Part shown: in pieces, positions 34,531 through 47,810 of the stretch
How positions within the stretch are numbered: the stretch's first letter is position 1
How the letters are laid out: every line of letters starts with the position of its first letter
Notes under the pieces: model-generated
Told to the model about the DNA's origin: nothing
What the model saw: the letters and a program-made list of their open reading frames with translations, nothing else
Databases searched by the model: none
Program-made: the position numbers and the translations under genes
Source of the DNA: Blattamonas nauphoetae
Lineage: Eukaryota; Preaxostyla; Oxymonadida
DNA length: 64,000 bases
Reading direction: 5' to 3'
Assembly: GCA_033064195.1 (NCBI GenBank)
Contig: JARBJD010000121.1
Location: forward strand, 124,001-188,000

Positions 34531-37526
34531 TTATTCGACCCAATGGCCATGGGGATGATAGTTGACTGCGCTGAATCCTGCATCTGGTACGAGTCGGGTG
34601 ATAAATGGCGACAGACTTGAAATTGGACAGTTGACGCTGTCAAGATCCGAAACACAAGACATTCGGGAAGAGATCGACAGACAAGAGTCAAACGGTTGGA
34701 TTTTCATCCCCTGTGGGTGGTGTGGATCGACAATCGGGACGCTCACCGGCTCAGGAGTCGTTTCTGGACGAAGAACAGGCTGCATCAATATCCCCTGTGG
34801 GCGGCGTGGATCCACTGTCTGTTCCTTCATCACAAAACACTTCCTGAAGTCGACATCGTCAGTTGTCCATTGTTTTTCGATCTTCGGACGTTTTGTGACT
34901 GGCCCTTCCCATCCCGAATACTCGTTGAACAAGAGGTCCGAGATCGACACAACACCTGTTCTGTACGAACCATATCCGGACGAGGCCTTTTTCTCGTGGT
35001 CTCGGAAAACTTTGTTTCGAGGGATGTATGGGAGAACATCTTCTGGTCGGACAATCTGGATGAAGAATACTTCAACCATTTCTTTTCCTATCTCAATTGT
35101 CGTCTCCTGGTTCATCGATCTGGAAGTGTGCTTGGGAAGCTGAGTCGTGATTTCTCTTGAATGTTGAATCTCGAGCACGTTCTTCACTTTTTCGATCAGG
35201 CGATAGTTAAGAACTGCGTCATTCGAATTCACAGCTGTGTGGAACGTGAACAGCTTGATTGAATCTTTGTCGTGAAAGAAGATGAAGAAATTGATTCCTG
35301 TCCAAGATTTCTGTTCTTGTTCCATCTCAGAACCAATGAGTGAATCACAATAGAGAACATTGCTTTTAAAGTACTGAATATCATCCAATTGAGAAGACCT
35401 CAAGGCACAACGATCAATCACAGGGAATGTGCAATTCGATGTAGGGAAGAGGTCAGGCGTGGTAGAATATAGAGTGAATCGTGTATGAGACCGTAGCAAT
35501 TCCCGATTCACTTTATGTTCCAAGATGTATCTTCTGAATGCTCCTGGTATAGTTTCGTCTCTAACATTCTTGAGGAAGCCTTCTGCTTCGATTCTATTCA
35601 TCGCCAACAGCAATCGGGAAGCAAATTCACTCACTGGTCGATATCCGAGGTGGGAGGCTGTAAGAGAACTGATCACGAGATTTGCTTTGACCCCTTCAAG
35701 TGTGATCCCACCCCATCCAAATACTTCGCTCATTCGCTTGAAGGTCTTGTTCAAGTCTGCGCTGAGAGCTCGAGGACTCAGTCCAAACACTTCAATCACA
35801 TTCAAATTGACGGACATGTTGTCGTTGGGGAAATGCACGTTCAAATACAGTAGCATTTCAAATGGCAACCGTGGGTGGCTTCTCTTGAGAGTGGAACCGT
35901 CCATGGCTGTGAATTGAAGAAATCCAAGCTGGTCGTCAGACGAATCTGATTCATCCTCAAGATACCCATGTGTCCCGAGCAGCGTGATCACCAATGGGTG
36001 CAGCTTCACAATTATGTCAGCGTCAACTGGGCGGATCCAACGTTCCCGTTCTGTCATCTTGAGGCACCGCATCATCGTGTAGAATTCCCCTTCTCTCCAT
36101 AACGGATAATTCTCTCGCCATTCGTGTTTTTCATGATCAGGTTCTCTGAATTGTATTTCGTATTTTGTGGGTGAGGCTGCATACACGGTGAAGACGTCTT
36201 GCATAGCTTTGTTTGCGAACGGATCTACCGAGTCCACAATGCGAATCACGGGGAAACCTCTCGTGTACATGTCTTCTCCAAGCGAGGAGGCGTGGCTTCG
36301 AATGCTGATTGGGTTGGAGTAATTTAAATAATCAACAAGAATCGTGATCACTGGCATGTGCGGGAGAATGTAGAGAATCGCCTGGAAAGCATGGAAGACC
36401 AGAAAATGCAAACCACTTTATAAACCTTCGTCATCAAACAATAAATCAGATACAGCAGCATCTGTGACTTCCCTGTTCCCGGCTGTCCATTTACATAAAA
36501 TGCCTTGCAACAATCGTTTCCTTTGAGACTGGAACTGACAAGTTGGCGAAAGGGTGAAGGATGGATATTGTCAAAATAAATCCACTCCGGAGTTCCTTTA
36601 ATTGATCTCCACAATGCTTCGTCACCAGCCACGGGTCGAGGGCACTTGTCCGCGTAGTGATAATTTTCAAGAATTTTCAGATCGGGATGCGCGAACGATG
36701 TCGCTGCACTAAACCGAAGAAAATGTGCGATCACTCCGATCTGGAATTCTTCCCAGCAACTTCGGATCCAGACTTCTTTTCGCGTCTCGAACTTCGAATC
36801 AAGTGTTGACATCCAGATGACTCGATCTTTCCTGTAAGTGTAAAACAGGTCATACATGCTCCCCATGAGGTGTAAACGCTCCTTCAGTTGTTCCTCGGTT
36901 TCATCAGCAGGGTGCAGCGGGGTTTCATCAGCAGGGTGCAGCGGGGTTTCATCAGCAGGGTGCAGCGGGGTTTCATCAGCAGGGTGCAGCGGGGTTTCAT
37001 CAGCAGGGTGCAGCGGGGTTTCATCAGCAGGGTGCAGCGGGGTTTCATCAGCAGGGTGCAGCGGGGTTTCATCGGCAGGGTGCAGCGGGGTTTCGACGCG
37101 AACTTTGGGAATCGCGACAACTTGCATTGGTTTGAGTTTGGTGTCATGTATTTGACGAGGCCAACAACTTATTAAATATTCAATCTTCAAAGATGGATCG
37201 TATCGATATCCAGAGTAACCAACCAGGTCTTTCCATTCTGGAGGGCTTCCAGTGTGGAAAGGGTTTTGACTTTCTTCTTGAAGTTCACCATTTGGGTAGG
37301 GTGTAGGCACAATACACGGGAATTGAATGGTAATGAATCTGTGTGTATCTCTGAGAGTCTGGATCAGTTCGGTGTACAAATCATAAATTGTGTGAGTTAC
37401 AGGAACAGTGATGGTTCGGGGAGTGTCTTGAGAGTCAGCTTGTCCAGTACCCAACGGAGAGACTTCAGGAGTATTGGGGTCTGCTATGAGCCGATAAGGG
37501 ATCTCGAATGTTTCTGAACGTGACAT
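34531..37526 (-). CDS. RHS/Crinkler-type P-loop NTPase protein
   Basis: Exon 1 runs from the ATG at 37526 and contains a Walker A motif, FYVNGQPGTGKSQMLLYL. A 44-bp GT-AG intron (36425-36382) joins CLMTK to AILYILPHMPVITIL in phase. The second exon contains VFTVYAASPTKYEIQF and, 20 residues on, ENYPLWREGEF. The SSP-like and PLW-E motif order after a P-loop is the signature I know from RHS and Crinkler (CR) proteins. In that group an N-terminal NTPase module precedes variable C-terminal effector domains (Zhang, Aravind and colleagues' class). Upstream of the P-loop lies an eight-fold ETPLHPAD repeat. The C-terminal 250 residues are unrecognised. Both exons look intact over about 1,000 residues. 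Assignment by motif only. Confidence 0.7.
36899..37090 (-). repeat. In-frame 24-bp minisatellite, eight units (ETPLHPAD)
   Basis: Eight nearly identical 24-bp units encode ETPLHPAD in tandem inside the RHS/Crinkler-type gene. One unit has a single-base difference (TCGGCAG instead of TCAGCAG). Near-identity implies recent expansion or homogenisation. Confidence 0.97.
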
Positions 37527-37642
37527 GAGGAATTCTCAATTGGAGAAATTGAAGCGCCTATTTGGGACTTCGATCTGGCTCATATTTCTTTCTCATCCTC
37601 GTCGTTCCTCGACTTGGGAAGTGTTACTATCCTCTCCGAAAG

Positions 37643-38841
37643 ATGCACCAAAGATTCCTTGATATTGAGGATTCCGACCAACCTCACTGGCATTCTAATG
37701 CGGAAGGGGGTGAATGTGAGAGTGATGCTCATCCTATTCGACTGAGATCATCTCGAAGAAACGGACTATACCGACACAATGATATCGACAGTCCAAGACA
37801 GAACATTTTTCATCCTCTTTTCGAACTTTCAACATCACTGAAACAGGAGGATGAGTCATCTCTTTTGTCAACACTCTCATCAATCAGGCTTATGAGTGAG
37901 AGTTGTGATGATGATGAAGTCGTCACCCTGATCATGCAAGCGAACATAATTGACAAACTTCTTGGAATTGTTTCATCAAATGAAGATGGAGGAGTTTTGG
38001 TATTTTCTCTCTCTCTTTATCTCTCCAGACGGCAGTGTATTCACTCCTGGCTCGCTTGAGTGTGCCATTTGATTGTTGATTTTGTTCAGCGTGTGTGTCT
38101 ATTGCAGTTGTGTCAAGAATAATGGTTCCTGCCTTTTTGTCGAAGAGTCTGTCGCTAATCTCTCCAGTGACTGATGCTCTTACACTGCAGGTTCGTGTCT
38201 TTCTTTCTCCACAAAGTTCTCATTTTGTTTGAAGGTTCTTAATGTGTTGTATCATTCAGCTTTGGCTGGGGATGACTTCTGTCGCTTTGAAGTGGGAAGT
38301 GATGTTACTGCTCATCTTCTGCGATATCTGCTTGCATGCCAGCCATCATCGGTTGGTCGAAATGACCGGAGTTGCTGTGGCAGATTGGAACTGGAGGAGG
38401 GCCGAAAACAGACCATCTCAACCAGCCTGCTTCTGTTGACCACTCTGATCAAGGTGTCGTTTCCCAGAACTCTGAAAGAAACAGTTGTAGCAGCATGTGT
38501 TCCATACTTTCTGAGTAGTGACAGACATATTCAACTGCTGGTACTGAAATATGCGCGTCATTCCACACAAGCCGCGGATATCTGTGCAGATTCACAAGAA
38601 CTTCCTCCCTACATTCAGGCAGCTTGGTTTATACATGTTTCTTTCGAGAATATTCCATAAAAGAATCTATTGGATGTGATTGAGTCAACTGTTTGATTGT
38701 TCAATTGGTTTGAGCGTTCCTGTCGAAATTGTGTTGTATCACTTTGAGATGTCGAGAGAGATTGTGCTAATAATCGATCTTCTTTGTGAATCAGACAGAC
38801 TCAAGCAATTATCAAGGCTCAAATCTGAGAAGACATCATGA
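37643..38841 (+). CDS. ARM/HEAT-like protein with ultra-short introns
   Basis: The start ATG at 37643 gives MHQRFLDIEDSDQPHWHSN. Three introns can be phased: 38000-38028 (29 bp), about 38061-38090 (30 bp) and one of 44 bp ending just before VLNVLYHSALAGDD near 38235. Helical pairs follow: VTLIMQANIIDKLLGIVSS, VTAHLLRYLLACQPSSV, LLLLTTLIKVSFPRTLKETV and LLVLKYARHSTQAADICAD. The end may be at 38660 or, after one or two more tiny introns, at 38841 (VPVEIVLYHFEMSREIVLII). It may be the 5' part of the next coding region. Function unknown; the repeat-helix fold is inferred from pattern. Confidence 0.6.
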
Positions 38842-39569
38842 ATGGATCGATCCGTTTCCTATGCCTCCCAAGCACTTTTCGAGAACAAATCGCCGTAATG
38901 TGCAACCTGATCCTTGTGTACAGCGTGTTCAATCTGAGTCAGATTCATCTTCATGGGATTCTCCACCCAGAGACGAAACGATTTCCAGCTCACAATCATT
39001 AATTGTGTCATCTGCTATCACATCCAATCCCGAACTAAACGCGACTCCTTTCATTCAACAACAATATATCCTCCTTTCGAAGCGGATACAGGAACATGAG
39101 CTGAACAGAAGCGAACGCAATCTTCAAGCCAACCGAGACCAATCAACTGAGAAAGATGCTAAAGTGCGTCTTACGACATTAGTTGAAACTGATTGGCGGT
39201 TAATCCTACATCATTCAACCACTCAATATCCAAAATATGGAACTCCACTTCCAGATGGCCTCACTTATGCTCCATGTGCTCAATTTTTTTGCACAGGGCG
39301 AAGATCTTATCCTGGTGGTCACCCAACTGAATTCATCATTCGAAAAGAAATTTGAACCAAAAATCCCTGAGCACCTGTTCCTTGCATTCAAATGCTATTT
39401 TGAACTCCTGATCAACCATCCTGTATACTTCTCTGGCCATCTCGGTGTCATCCCATTTCTATCGTACGTGACAAACTTCCAGCCGACTATTAAATCGAAC
39501 TACATAAAAACCCTCCATCCTGACATTCATCAAATATCCTCCGAGATGCTGAAACAAATGTCAAAAGAA
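38786..39569 (+). pseudogene. Host helical-repeat gene, 5' part, split by TIR copy B
   Basis: The Ser-rich N-terminal region (SESDSSSWDSPPRDETISSS) is followed by a helix, FIQQQYILLSKRIQEHEL. A probable intron of about 77 bp before 39255 leads to MASLMLHVLNFFAQGEDLIL, HLFLAFKCYFELLINHP and QISSEMLKQMSKE. The frame is broken after the Glu codon at 39569, exactly where copy B starts. In the same phase the coding sequence resumes at 50105. With the element in place the protein would end almost at once (Leu, stop). No ATG suits the first exon, so the start may lie in the preceding ARM-like gene. Confidence 0.65.
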
Positions 39570-40435
39570 TTATGATGTTAAGCGGACGGACAAGTGACCA
39601 AATCTTGAGGACAGAGGACAGAGGTCTTGTCCGATTCGGAAATCCAGCTTGATAAGCATTTATTTCGTCTGAATTCACCTAGTCTCTGCTCGTAAAACAC
39701 TCTTTGTCTTCATTTTGCTCGGTATTATGCCCGAGAATGTCTCGAAAAGACAATTCCAAAACTACAATTTTGCATTGCCTTTTTCTGACACTATAGTGAA
39801 CTTTATCCTTCAAGATTCGTTCATCCCCATCTAAAATGGTTGAAAAGGGCGTCAAAGTGCGTGAAAACCGGTTTGGAGTCGAATCACAAGCTGGAGGGGT
39901 TCTGTCCGATGAACTCCTAATTTGGAGTTTACAGGACGATCGGCCCAAGAGAGGACAGAGTAGGACAAAATCGGACAAGCACCTTATATTCACTCTGTAT
40001 CTTTCTCTCAATTAGTTCATCCAACTTCTGCAGATATCTCAAAACAGGACAAATCGGACATGTCCTGTCCTGTCCTGTCCGATTGATCTGATCCTCACAC
40101 CCATGTCAAGTTGTTCTCGTCCTCTCGGTTCTTTCAGATCCTCTCATCTCGCGGATTGATGTCAGTACTCCATTCAGAACTACTTTTGTCATGTTTTGAT
40201 TCATTTTTGTCTCCATCCTAACCAATTTTGTGGAGATCTGCTCGACTATTCATGCACTCACCTCTTCTCTGTCCATGACGACAACCTCCTTTGATAGATG
40301 CCAATATCACAATATTAGTCTGCCCTTCCGTCGTTTTTTCCATTTGATTCGTGTTTTTCTCTTCATTAGTCTGGAATTGGCGTCTTGTTGAAATCCAGAT
40401 ATGATTATACCTCTCAATTGTTTTAACACTCGTAT

Positions 40436-43400
40436 TTTTCTATTTCTCTCACTTGGTTCGAAGTAGATATCTTGATCACACTCAAATCAGAACTGGAGGT
40501 CGTGAGGATGTGTTACGAAGTCGCTTACACAACAACTCCATCGAAAAAGCCTGCTGTTCGGATTGATTATCTTCATATCATCTCCTATCTCCAATCATTT
40601 AACATCCTAATCATCAAAATGAAACCGAAATGTCACGTGTCAGATCCACTTCACAAAGTGATATTCACACGTTTGTTCTTCGTTCTCGATCATTCTCTCA
40701 TTTCATAACAGACAGCCATCATCTTTTCTCTTCTTCAACATCTTCCGATGACACAAATCCAGAACAGAAACTTCAGAACGGAAGTGGATCAATTTTGCAA
40801 CATATCTGTCATTTCTGCGGCCTTTCTCGCCCTCAACAGATTCACTTCATCATTGTTTTTCGATCAATGCAGAGGATGTTCATGTACTGTTCATGTTCTC
40901 GATCTCTCACTCGACATCCCATTTCAGCGCAATCTCACAATCATCTTTCATTATCCGATGATATCACTATCAATTCGCACACACGGCTATCCATTCATTC
41001 TCATTTCGACCAATCTCATGACATCAACTTCCTAATCGAACCTGACACCCTGTGAATTACCCAGGCCCGTTCTCCTTCCTTCGGTGGCATGGCAGGATCC
41101 AAAGTCTGGAGCCGAACTCGACGCCGAGTATGCTCACCTCATCGTCTCTGCCAATCGACAACAGCAACGACGACTGACGAGCCCCATCGCCCGACGAACA
41201 TCGCATCTCGATTGCCCGTCCCGCAGATGCACCAAACAAACCAGCTCTAACATGTCGCCCGTTCGGGCTCTCTCTCCTGCAAGGGCTGAGTGATGGAGTG
41301 GTCGAGGATCTCCTGACACAAGCTTCGTCTGATCTCCAACGTACCTCACCATCCACTCACTGTCAGCCAGTCAATCCTTTGACTCCTCGCTCTCGACGAC
41401 CTGAGCAGCTATCCGCCGCACAGCCTCTCACAGATGTCTGCCAACATCACCACAATCACGAAAGAAACGTCAGCCTGCTGAAAACGAAGCACTCATGCAC
41501 TCGCTCATCCATCTTCAAAAGCACCATCGTGCGTCCGTCTCTGTCGACGTCGTTCCCCTGCCAACCTTCTGTCCCTCCATGAACTCATCATCATCTCTCT
41601 TTCTCCGTCACTCTGCTTCAACCTTCCTGCAACTGTCGCTCTCCTTCATTCTCATTCTCCCATTCTCCAACAACAAAGCACACCTCCGCCACCTCAACCC
41701 GACACAAGAAAGGACATCAACTAGTGGCTCTCGTCTCACTCACACTAATCCACATCAACAACATCATCACAGTTGGAAAGCGTGGATGAGCGAATTGGCC
41801 TCCCCTGTCCCATCACCATCATTCTGCCCCGCCAACGGAGAAGACGAATCAGTTCAGGAGACCGAGGTGGACTCAGTCAGACTGCTTGTTCTCGTCTTCG
41901 AACATCACAACCACTAACCCCCTCTTCACACCACCTTCCCTCCTCTGGACCACGTCACTTCCGACCAGACTGAATTCGCTCATCCACAACTTCATGCTTT
42001 CATCAAAACTGATGATGAGTGCTCTGGGAAAGAGCAGACAACAGCAAACAACAATACTCGCTCCTCATCGGAATCAACATCCTCTCGAAAGAAGACCAAC
42101 ACGCCCACCCTCGCCGATCATGGCAGAGATAGCCACACACGAACTTGACAGCCCTTTCATCATCACCACCACAATCTCAACACTCGATCTTCTCGTTCCC
42201 TGAACCAGACTCACCAACTCTATATCTTCCGCAGAAATTCTCCACATCGAAAGCGAGCTGTCGGAAAGGAACACCAGATATTTTCACAATCCATCAGACG
42301 ATGCAAGCTCGGTCATTCTTTTCTCCAGTACCTTCATAACACTATATCTTCGGCTCCTCATTCTCGTCGTGCACATCGAGCAAGGATGGAGGAGTGATTT
42401 CTGTGTCCTGCTCAGCCAACCCATTCTCTTCGCTTTCCTGATCACGCTCTCGTTCTCCCACCTTCCGTTCAGCTCTGATGTGCTTAATTCCCCAACGACA
42501 GCCCAAGTGTTTGTTTCTGGAGCCAACTGCTTCTTGGATGGAGAATTCGAAGCGGACTACAAACTGTCGGACATGGACTTGAAATTTGATCTGAACTCGG
42601 CGATGTCTCCCGTGCCATTCTCGTCCGGCTTGGGTGGGTGATATGCTCCTGAAATCATACAAATACGAACGCACTTGTATTCTGAACTCAACACTCGTCT
42701 ATGACGTCTCTGAACCTGTTACTCTCGAGTCATCGTCGTTCTCAACCGCACTCACACCCAGCCACTTATCGTCCTCGACTCGATCCAACCGGAAACATTC
42801 CAGAATGTACAATTTGATGATTGTGTCTCATCGACACTAAACGAAGGATTGTGTGAATACGAAACAGGAATCTTGTTGCTGACGAATTTCTCCACAACCA
42901 CCACGTTGACTGTGTTCATTGCCGTCGCTGAATGCATTGCTGTGCAATGCGGCGGGTCTCTCGACTTGAAAAGTGTGTCGATGTCTGTAAACGGCGTTTC
43001 CAAAGGAAATTTTGCTCCAGCACGGAAGTACATTGATGTGTTTCAGAGGGAACAGCGAACATAGCCTCGGCAAGTGGAGATGGAGCAGATGCTCCCCTGC
43101 ACTGGATCTCGGGCTCCGAATCCACAATCAGGAAAGATGACACAACACACGCGTCTCCTCTATTCATCGCTGAACTTAAGAACAACGAGAGCATCAGCAT
43201 ACTCACCGAGAACGGGACGATCAACATCGTGCTCGGCGGGTGGGCAATGATTCATTGTGGCCACTTCCTGGAAGTGTTCGAAGACAAAAGCAGAAGACCA
43301 AATTCGCTTGGAAATGGCGACTCATCTTCGTCTGCCTCTTCTGCCATCCCAAGAATCAACAGAAGCCAACTCTTGCATATCAGCAAAAACCAGACAACAT

Positions 43401-43444
43401 CCAACAAGACATCAAGTTTGAAGACGAGATCATGGTCGTGGATC
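40436..43444 (+). CDS. Cargo ectodomain exons in copy B, beta-helix-like
   Basis: Plus-strand counterpart of the copy A cargo. Readings include SGSILQHICHFCGLSRP, AQVFVSGANCFLDGEFEAD and TGILLLTNFSTTTTLTVFIA, leading to the membrane segment WRLIFVCLFC near 43,345. The coding frame reaches VVDPTT and is then separated from its tail by the element at 43454-48349. Small indels against copy A occur, for example near 41,800. Multi-exon structure not fully resolved. Confidence 0.4.
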
Positions 43445-43793
43445 CAACAACAGGGGTAGGTCTAGACTCAGATCCGGAAAAGTCTACACGCAGATCTGAA
43501 AAAAAGTCTAGGCGCAGATCTCCAGGTCTACACGCAGATCTGACTTTTCTGTCATAATTTTTCACAATGGAACATCTAAAAAGAGAGAGAGTGACGTGAA
43601 AAGCAAAGAAGGTGATAGTGAACTCGCTTTTTTTTGAAATTGTTACATTGATGTGAAATCAGAGTTGATCTCACCCACGAAGGAAGAAATCTGACTCTGA
43701 GGCGATGACAATGTCTTTCCGGTCCATCCCCTCTCGACGTCGCCTTCTGCCTCCGTTTCAGTTCTTTGTTCCGCGTCCAGAGCTACGCTTGTA

Positions 43794-45188
43794 CAGTCGG
43801 TCGGACTGTTGAGTAATTTGTAACTCGTCACATCAAACGTGCCACTGTAGAATTCTTTGTTTTCACGAAAATGAAAAAAGTGTCAAACCTCCGTCTAAGT
43901 CGTGTGTCGGTATTCGATGTTCTTTCAAAACGATCATTCAGAATTTCATAGAACATTTCATACATCGTTGTTTTGCTCATTCATCACCTGTCTTTGTCAT
44001 CGTGCTCTGAGAGAATGAGGAGAGGACTCAATTGGAAAAAATGAGACAATATTGGACGATACCGTGTCAACGTATTGTTGACCTATTGTGCTGTGCGCAT
44101 TCAATGGTCTCATGCAATCAGCTTGCGAAAAACGACGAATCAGTCGAGGAGGAGAAAAATGGTCTACTTTCGTTGAATCTGAAACTGGAGTGCTAGACAC
44201 GATAAAAGAGGACTAGATAAGAGATATATCCTGAAATCAAACCTAAATTGTTGATAGAGAGTCTACAATAGCACATCGTTTGACAACCCAATCAACACAA
44301 TCATCTGATTACCTGAGACTCGATTCAATGCTGATCATCCGAATTGAGAGTTCTTCAATGATTGTTTGTTAAAGTGTGATGAATCTGTCCAATATCCACT
44401 AATTTTGATTTCACTCCTTGTCTCAATCTTGGAATCTACACTTTCAAATTGTATGTCGAATTAGTAAATTGTTTAAAGTCTCAAACTAAATCTGTTATTT
44501 GGATGATAAAAGACATCGTCCTCGTAGTCAAACAGGAGTTGACAAAGAGTTGTGATTCAAATCCCGTTCTAACTAGTGGATGGGATAACACCAATATATA
44601 GGCCTCAGGTTGAGAAAGTTACACAGGAAAGCTGACAAAGAGAGGGATACCTTGAGATTTCAACCTTGCTAATGAATATCAGTGTGTTGATTGGGTTGTC
44701 AAACGATGTGCTATTGTAGACTCTCTATCAACAATTTAGGTTTGATTTCAGGATATATCTCTTATCTAGTCCTCTTTTATCGTGTCTAGCACTCCAGTTT
44801 CAGATTCAACGAAAGTAGACCATTTTTCTCCTCCTCGACTGATTCGTCGTTTTTCGCAAGCTGATTGCATGAGACCATTGAATGCGCACAGCACAATAGG
44901 TCAACAATACGTTGACACGGTATCGTCCAATATTGTCTCATTTTTTCCAATTGAGTCCTCTCCTCATTCTCTCAGAGCACGATGACAAAGACAGGTGATG
45001 AATGAGCAAAACAACGATGTATGAAATGTTCTATGAAATTCTGAATGATCTTTTTGAAAGAACATCGAATACCGACACACGACTTAGACGGAGGTTTGAC
45101 ACTTTTTTCATTTTCGTGAAAACAAAGAATTCTACAGTGGCACGTTTGATGTGACGAGTTACAAATTACTCAACAGTCCGACCGACTG
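43794..45188. mobile_element. Long-TIR element with TA flanks, mariner-like MITE
   Basis: Two inverted arms of about 506 bp (43794-44299 and 44683-45188) flank a 383-bp centre. The outer ends read CAGTCGGTCGGACTG and are bordered by TA on both sides, as in Tc1/mariner elements. The arms are nearly identical and both contain the same 67-codon frame in opposite directions, so that frame is a by-product of the repeat. It splits the minus-strand cargo coding sequence of the surrounding element. Confidence 0.8.
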
Positions 45189-45194
45189 TAACAA

Positions 45195-47810
45195 AAGACT
45201 GACCAATTGTCAAACAATCCCGGTCCACACACGAGGCGGGCCTGTGAGTGGAGAAGAGTGTTTGGAGCTTCTGTTGGAGAGTGTCCAGAGAGCGCAGAGG
45301 ATCGAGGTGAGGTGTGGGATCTGCTGGATGATACGCGCGGTCACAGTGGAGCGAGATTGAGGGAGAGAATGCCTGCTGCCTCTTCCTTCTTTCCTTTCTG
45401 CGAGAGCGGATGAGGAGGGAGAGGAGCAAACAGATTGTCTGATGTGGGGCTGCTGGATGACAGATAACTTGTGAGGTGGATGGAGGGGATGAGGGAGCTG
45501 ATGCAGGAGAGTCAGGGTGGGACGAACTGGGAGTTGGGAGTGGACTGTTCGGTTCGCCTAGCAGGGTAATGAGCTCGAGGCGGAAGGAGCCAAGAATGGA
45601 TGAGTGAGCAACTGTCCACAGATGCCTGCGAGGCGGTGAGTTGTTGGCTTGCTCCTCGTTCGGATTAGAATGGAGATGAGAGAAGCAGAAGAAGCGGAGT
45701 ATGGACGAGAGAGAACTTGTGTGTGTGTGTAAACACCTTCATATGGGCGGTTGTGATTGGGAGAGTTAGAATGATGGAATGTGACGACGGAGGGGGACAA
45801 CATGTGTCCATGTTGGAGAATAAGCGTATCGTTCTCTTCTGACAGTTCAAACGGAAGGGAGAGGGCGACGAGCGAGAGAAGCGTCGTTCCAAGTGTCTAG
45901 TCTCTGTTCAGTGCTGCATTGGGCGAACCCGAAGCTGGCGGGTTGAACTGCGTGAAGCCCTTTCTCAGAAGATGGTCGACCATCGGAAGGTCGTCTGAGG
46001 TCAGCGTGAACATTTCGTGTGGGCAGAGGTTGAGGAGAGTGGAGAGAGGAGAGGGAGCTGAAGCCGCCTGTTGCGGGGTCGGCGAGGGAGGGATGAAGAG
46101 ACTTGCAGGGTTGTCCGTTCGGTTGTAGATGTTCTGTGAGATTGGAGTGAACGAGAATGTGGAAGATGGACCGAAGCTGTTTTCGTGTCGGCTGTCGCTT
46201 GTGGTGGAGAAGGCAGACACAACTGAAGAGATGATTGTCTGGGCGAGACCCACACCTTCCTCTCCGCAGAAGGGAAGAGGTAGCAGATGCCGTTTGCTGA
46301 CGAGGTGGTCAGAGATGGAGTAGCCATGGTCGACGAAGAACGACTGCGACGAGGGACGGCATCGAGAGAGGAAGCGAGACGAGAAGTCTGCGTTGAAGAA
46401 GATGCTGTCGTCAAACAGAGGCACACTCGTGTCCACCAACACTGTCTCGTGTTTGGGGGCTGCAGGCGAGACAGGAAGCAGGTTGTCAAACTGGACAGAA
46501 GTGGTGTCGATGAGAAGAGGAGAGTCGCTCGGAGTAAGTTTTGGAGTGTTCTTGGAAGATGTTGTGAAAGAGGCGCATGAGGACGAGGATCGCGCGGAGG
46601 TGGCTGTTTCACGCACCGATCCTTCTTCTCCACCTCCTGTCTCCCTAAAATGCTCTTTTTTCACAATTTCGTCGTCATTGTCATTTGTTTCCGAGTGATG
46701 CTCTGGTTCCTTGTCCGGCTGATGATCGATGCTGTCTCCTTTCTCTCCTTCATATTCCAGTTGGTCTTCAAACTCTTCCTCCTGTCCATATTGTTCTTCG
46801 GGTTTTTATTCTTCCAATACTTCCTCTTTTCTTCTGAAGAGAGTGACTTCCTAGATTCTGAGGGTGAGATTTTGATTCCCAACTTTACTTCGAACTCCGG
46901 GACAATTTGCTTGATTTTAATCTCTCCCTTGATTTGACTGAGTGTTTGCTGTGTTCTTCTTTTTCTACTTTCAATTCTGTTCCTTCTGCTTGTTCATCGT
47001 CTTCAAATTGATCGTCGGCTTCTGCTTGTTCATCCGCTGCTTCTACAAACTCCTCATCGTCTTCATCATTTTGATCGTTTTCTTGCAGCTCGTTTTCTTC
47101 ATCATTTGATTCTTCTTTTTGGGCTAGTGCACCAAACGAGCTTGTTTTGACATCACTTTCGATTTCTTCGATTTAACTTTGTCTTCTTCGTAATCGTCCA
47201 CGTCTTCAGCTTTTCCATCATCTTTCTCCTGCAAATCTTCATGTTCAGATTCAGCTTGCTCATTTTCAGGACCGGCAGCGTCAGGATCTTCATCGTCGAG
47301 ATGTTCGCTTTCGACAGCTTCGTCATTCTCGTTTTCTTCGCATCAGCATTCTGTTCAGATCCGGCATCTTCGTCCATTTCTTCATACTGTTTTTCAGCAT
47401 TTTTGTCTTTGTGTTCGAGTTGCTCATTTTCTGGTTGGATGTCATCGGCATCTCCATCGTCTTGTTCACCCTCATCTTCAACTGCCTCTTCCTATTCGTC
47501 TTCAGTATTGTCGTTTTATTCATCTTCTTCCATTTCGCCAGTTGGTTCAGGTTCGTTTTCTTCAACGTTTTCATTCTCTCCCACGCTTCGTGTTTCGTCT
47601 TTCTCATTATCTGCCTGTTCAAATTCTCCTTCGATGTCCTCATCAACCTCAACTTAGTCGTCTTCATCCCCTTCCCTTTTGTGTCCTTCGCGTCGTCGCC
47701 TTTCTTGGTCATTCTCACAATTTCGGAAAGTTTTTGCCTTTTGGCGTTCTACATCAATTCTTCTTCTTTTCTGCAAGTAGAAATTCTCAGTTGTGAGCGG
47801 ATTCGATGAC
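45195..47810 (-). CDS. Cargo gene of the nested element: acidic protein of unknown function
   Basis: The clearest frame (46664 to 45897, continuing open upstream) carries acidic text such as SETNDNDDEIVKKEHFRETG. It then turns to a folded-looking region, LPLPFCGEEGVGLAQTIISS and TLTSDDLPMVDHLLRKGFTQ, ending NAALNRD. Upstream to about 47,800 the minus strand is rich in Glu, Asp and Lys. Downstream (45,890-45,200) more coding-like exons follow. Exon joints were not resolved. No family recognised; a host gene fragment carried by the element is the most likely reading. Confidence 0.4.

Noticed and set aside
43997-44985. Two copies of a 67-residue gene in opposite directions
   Set aside because: They lie within the two inverted arms of the long-TIR element, so the pair is one repeat read twice. 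The peptide shows no independent coding sign.
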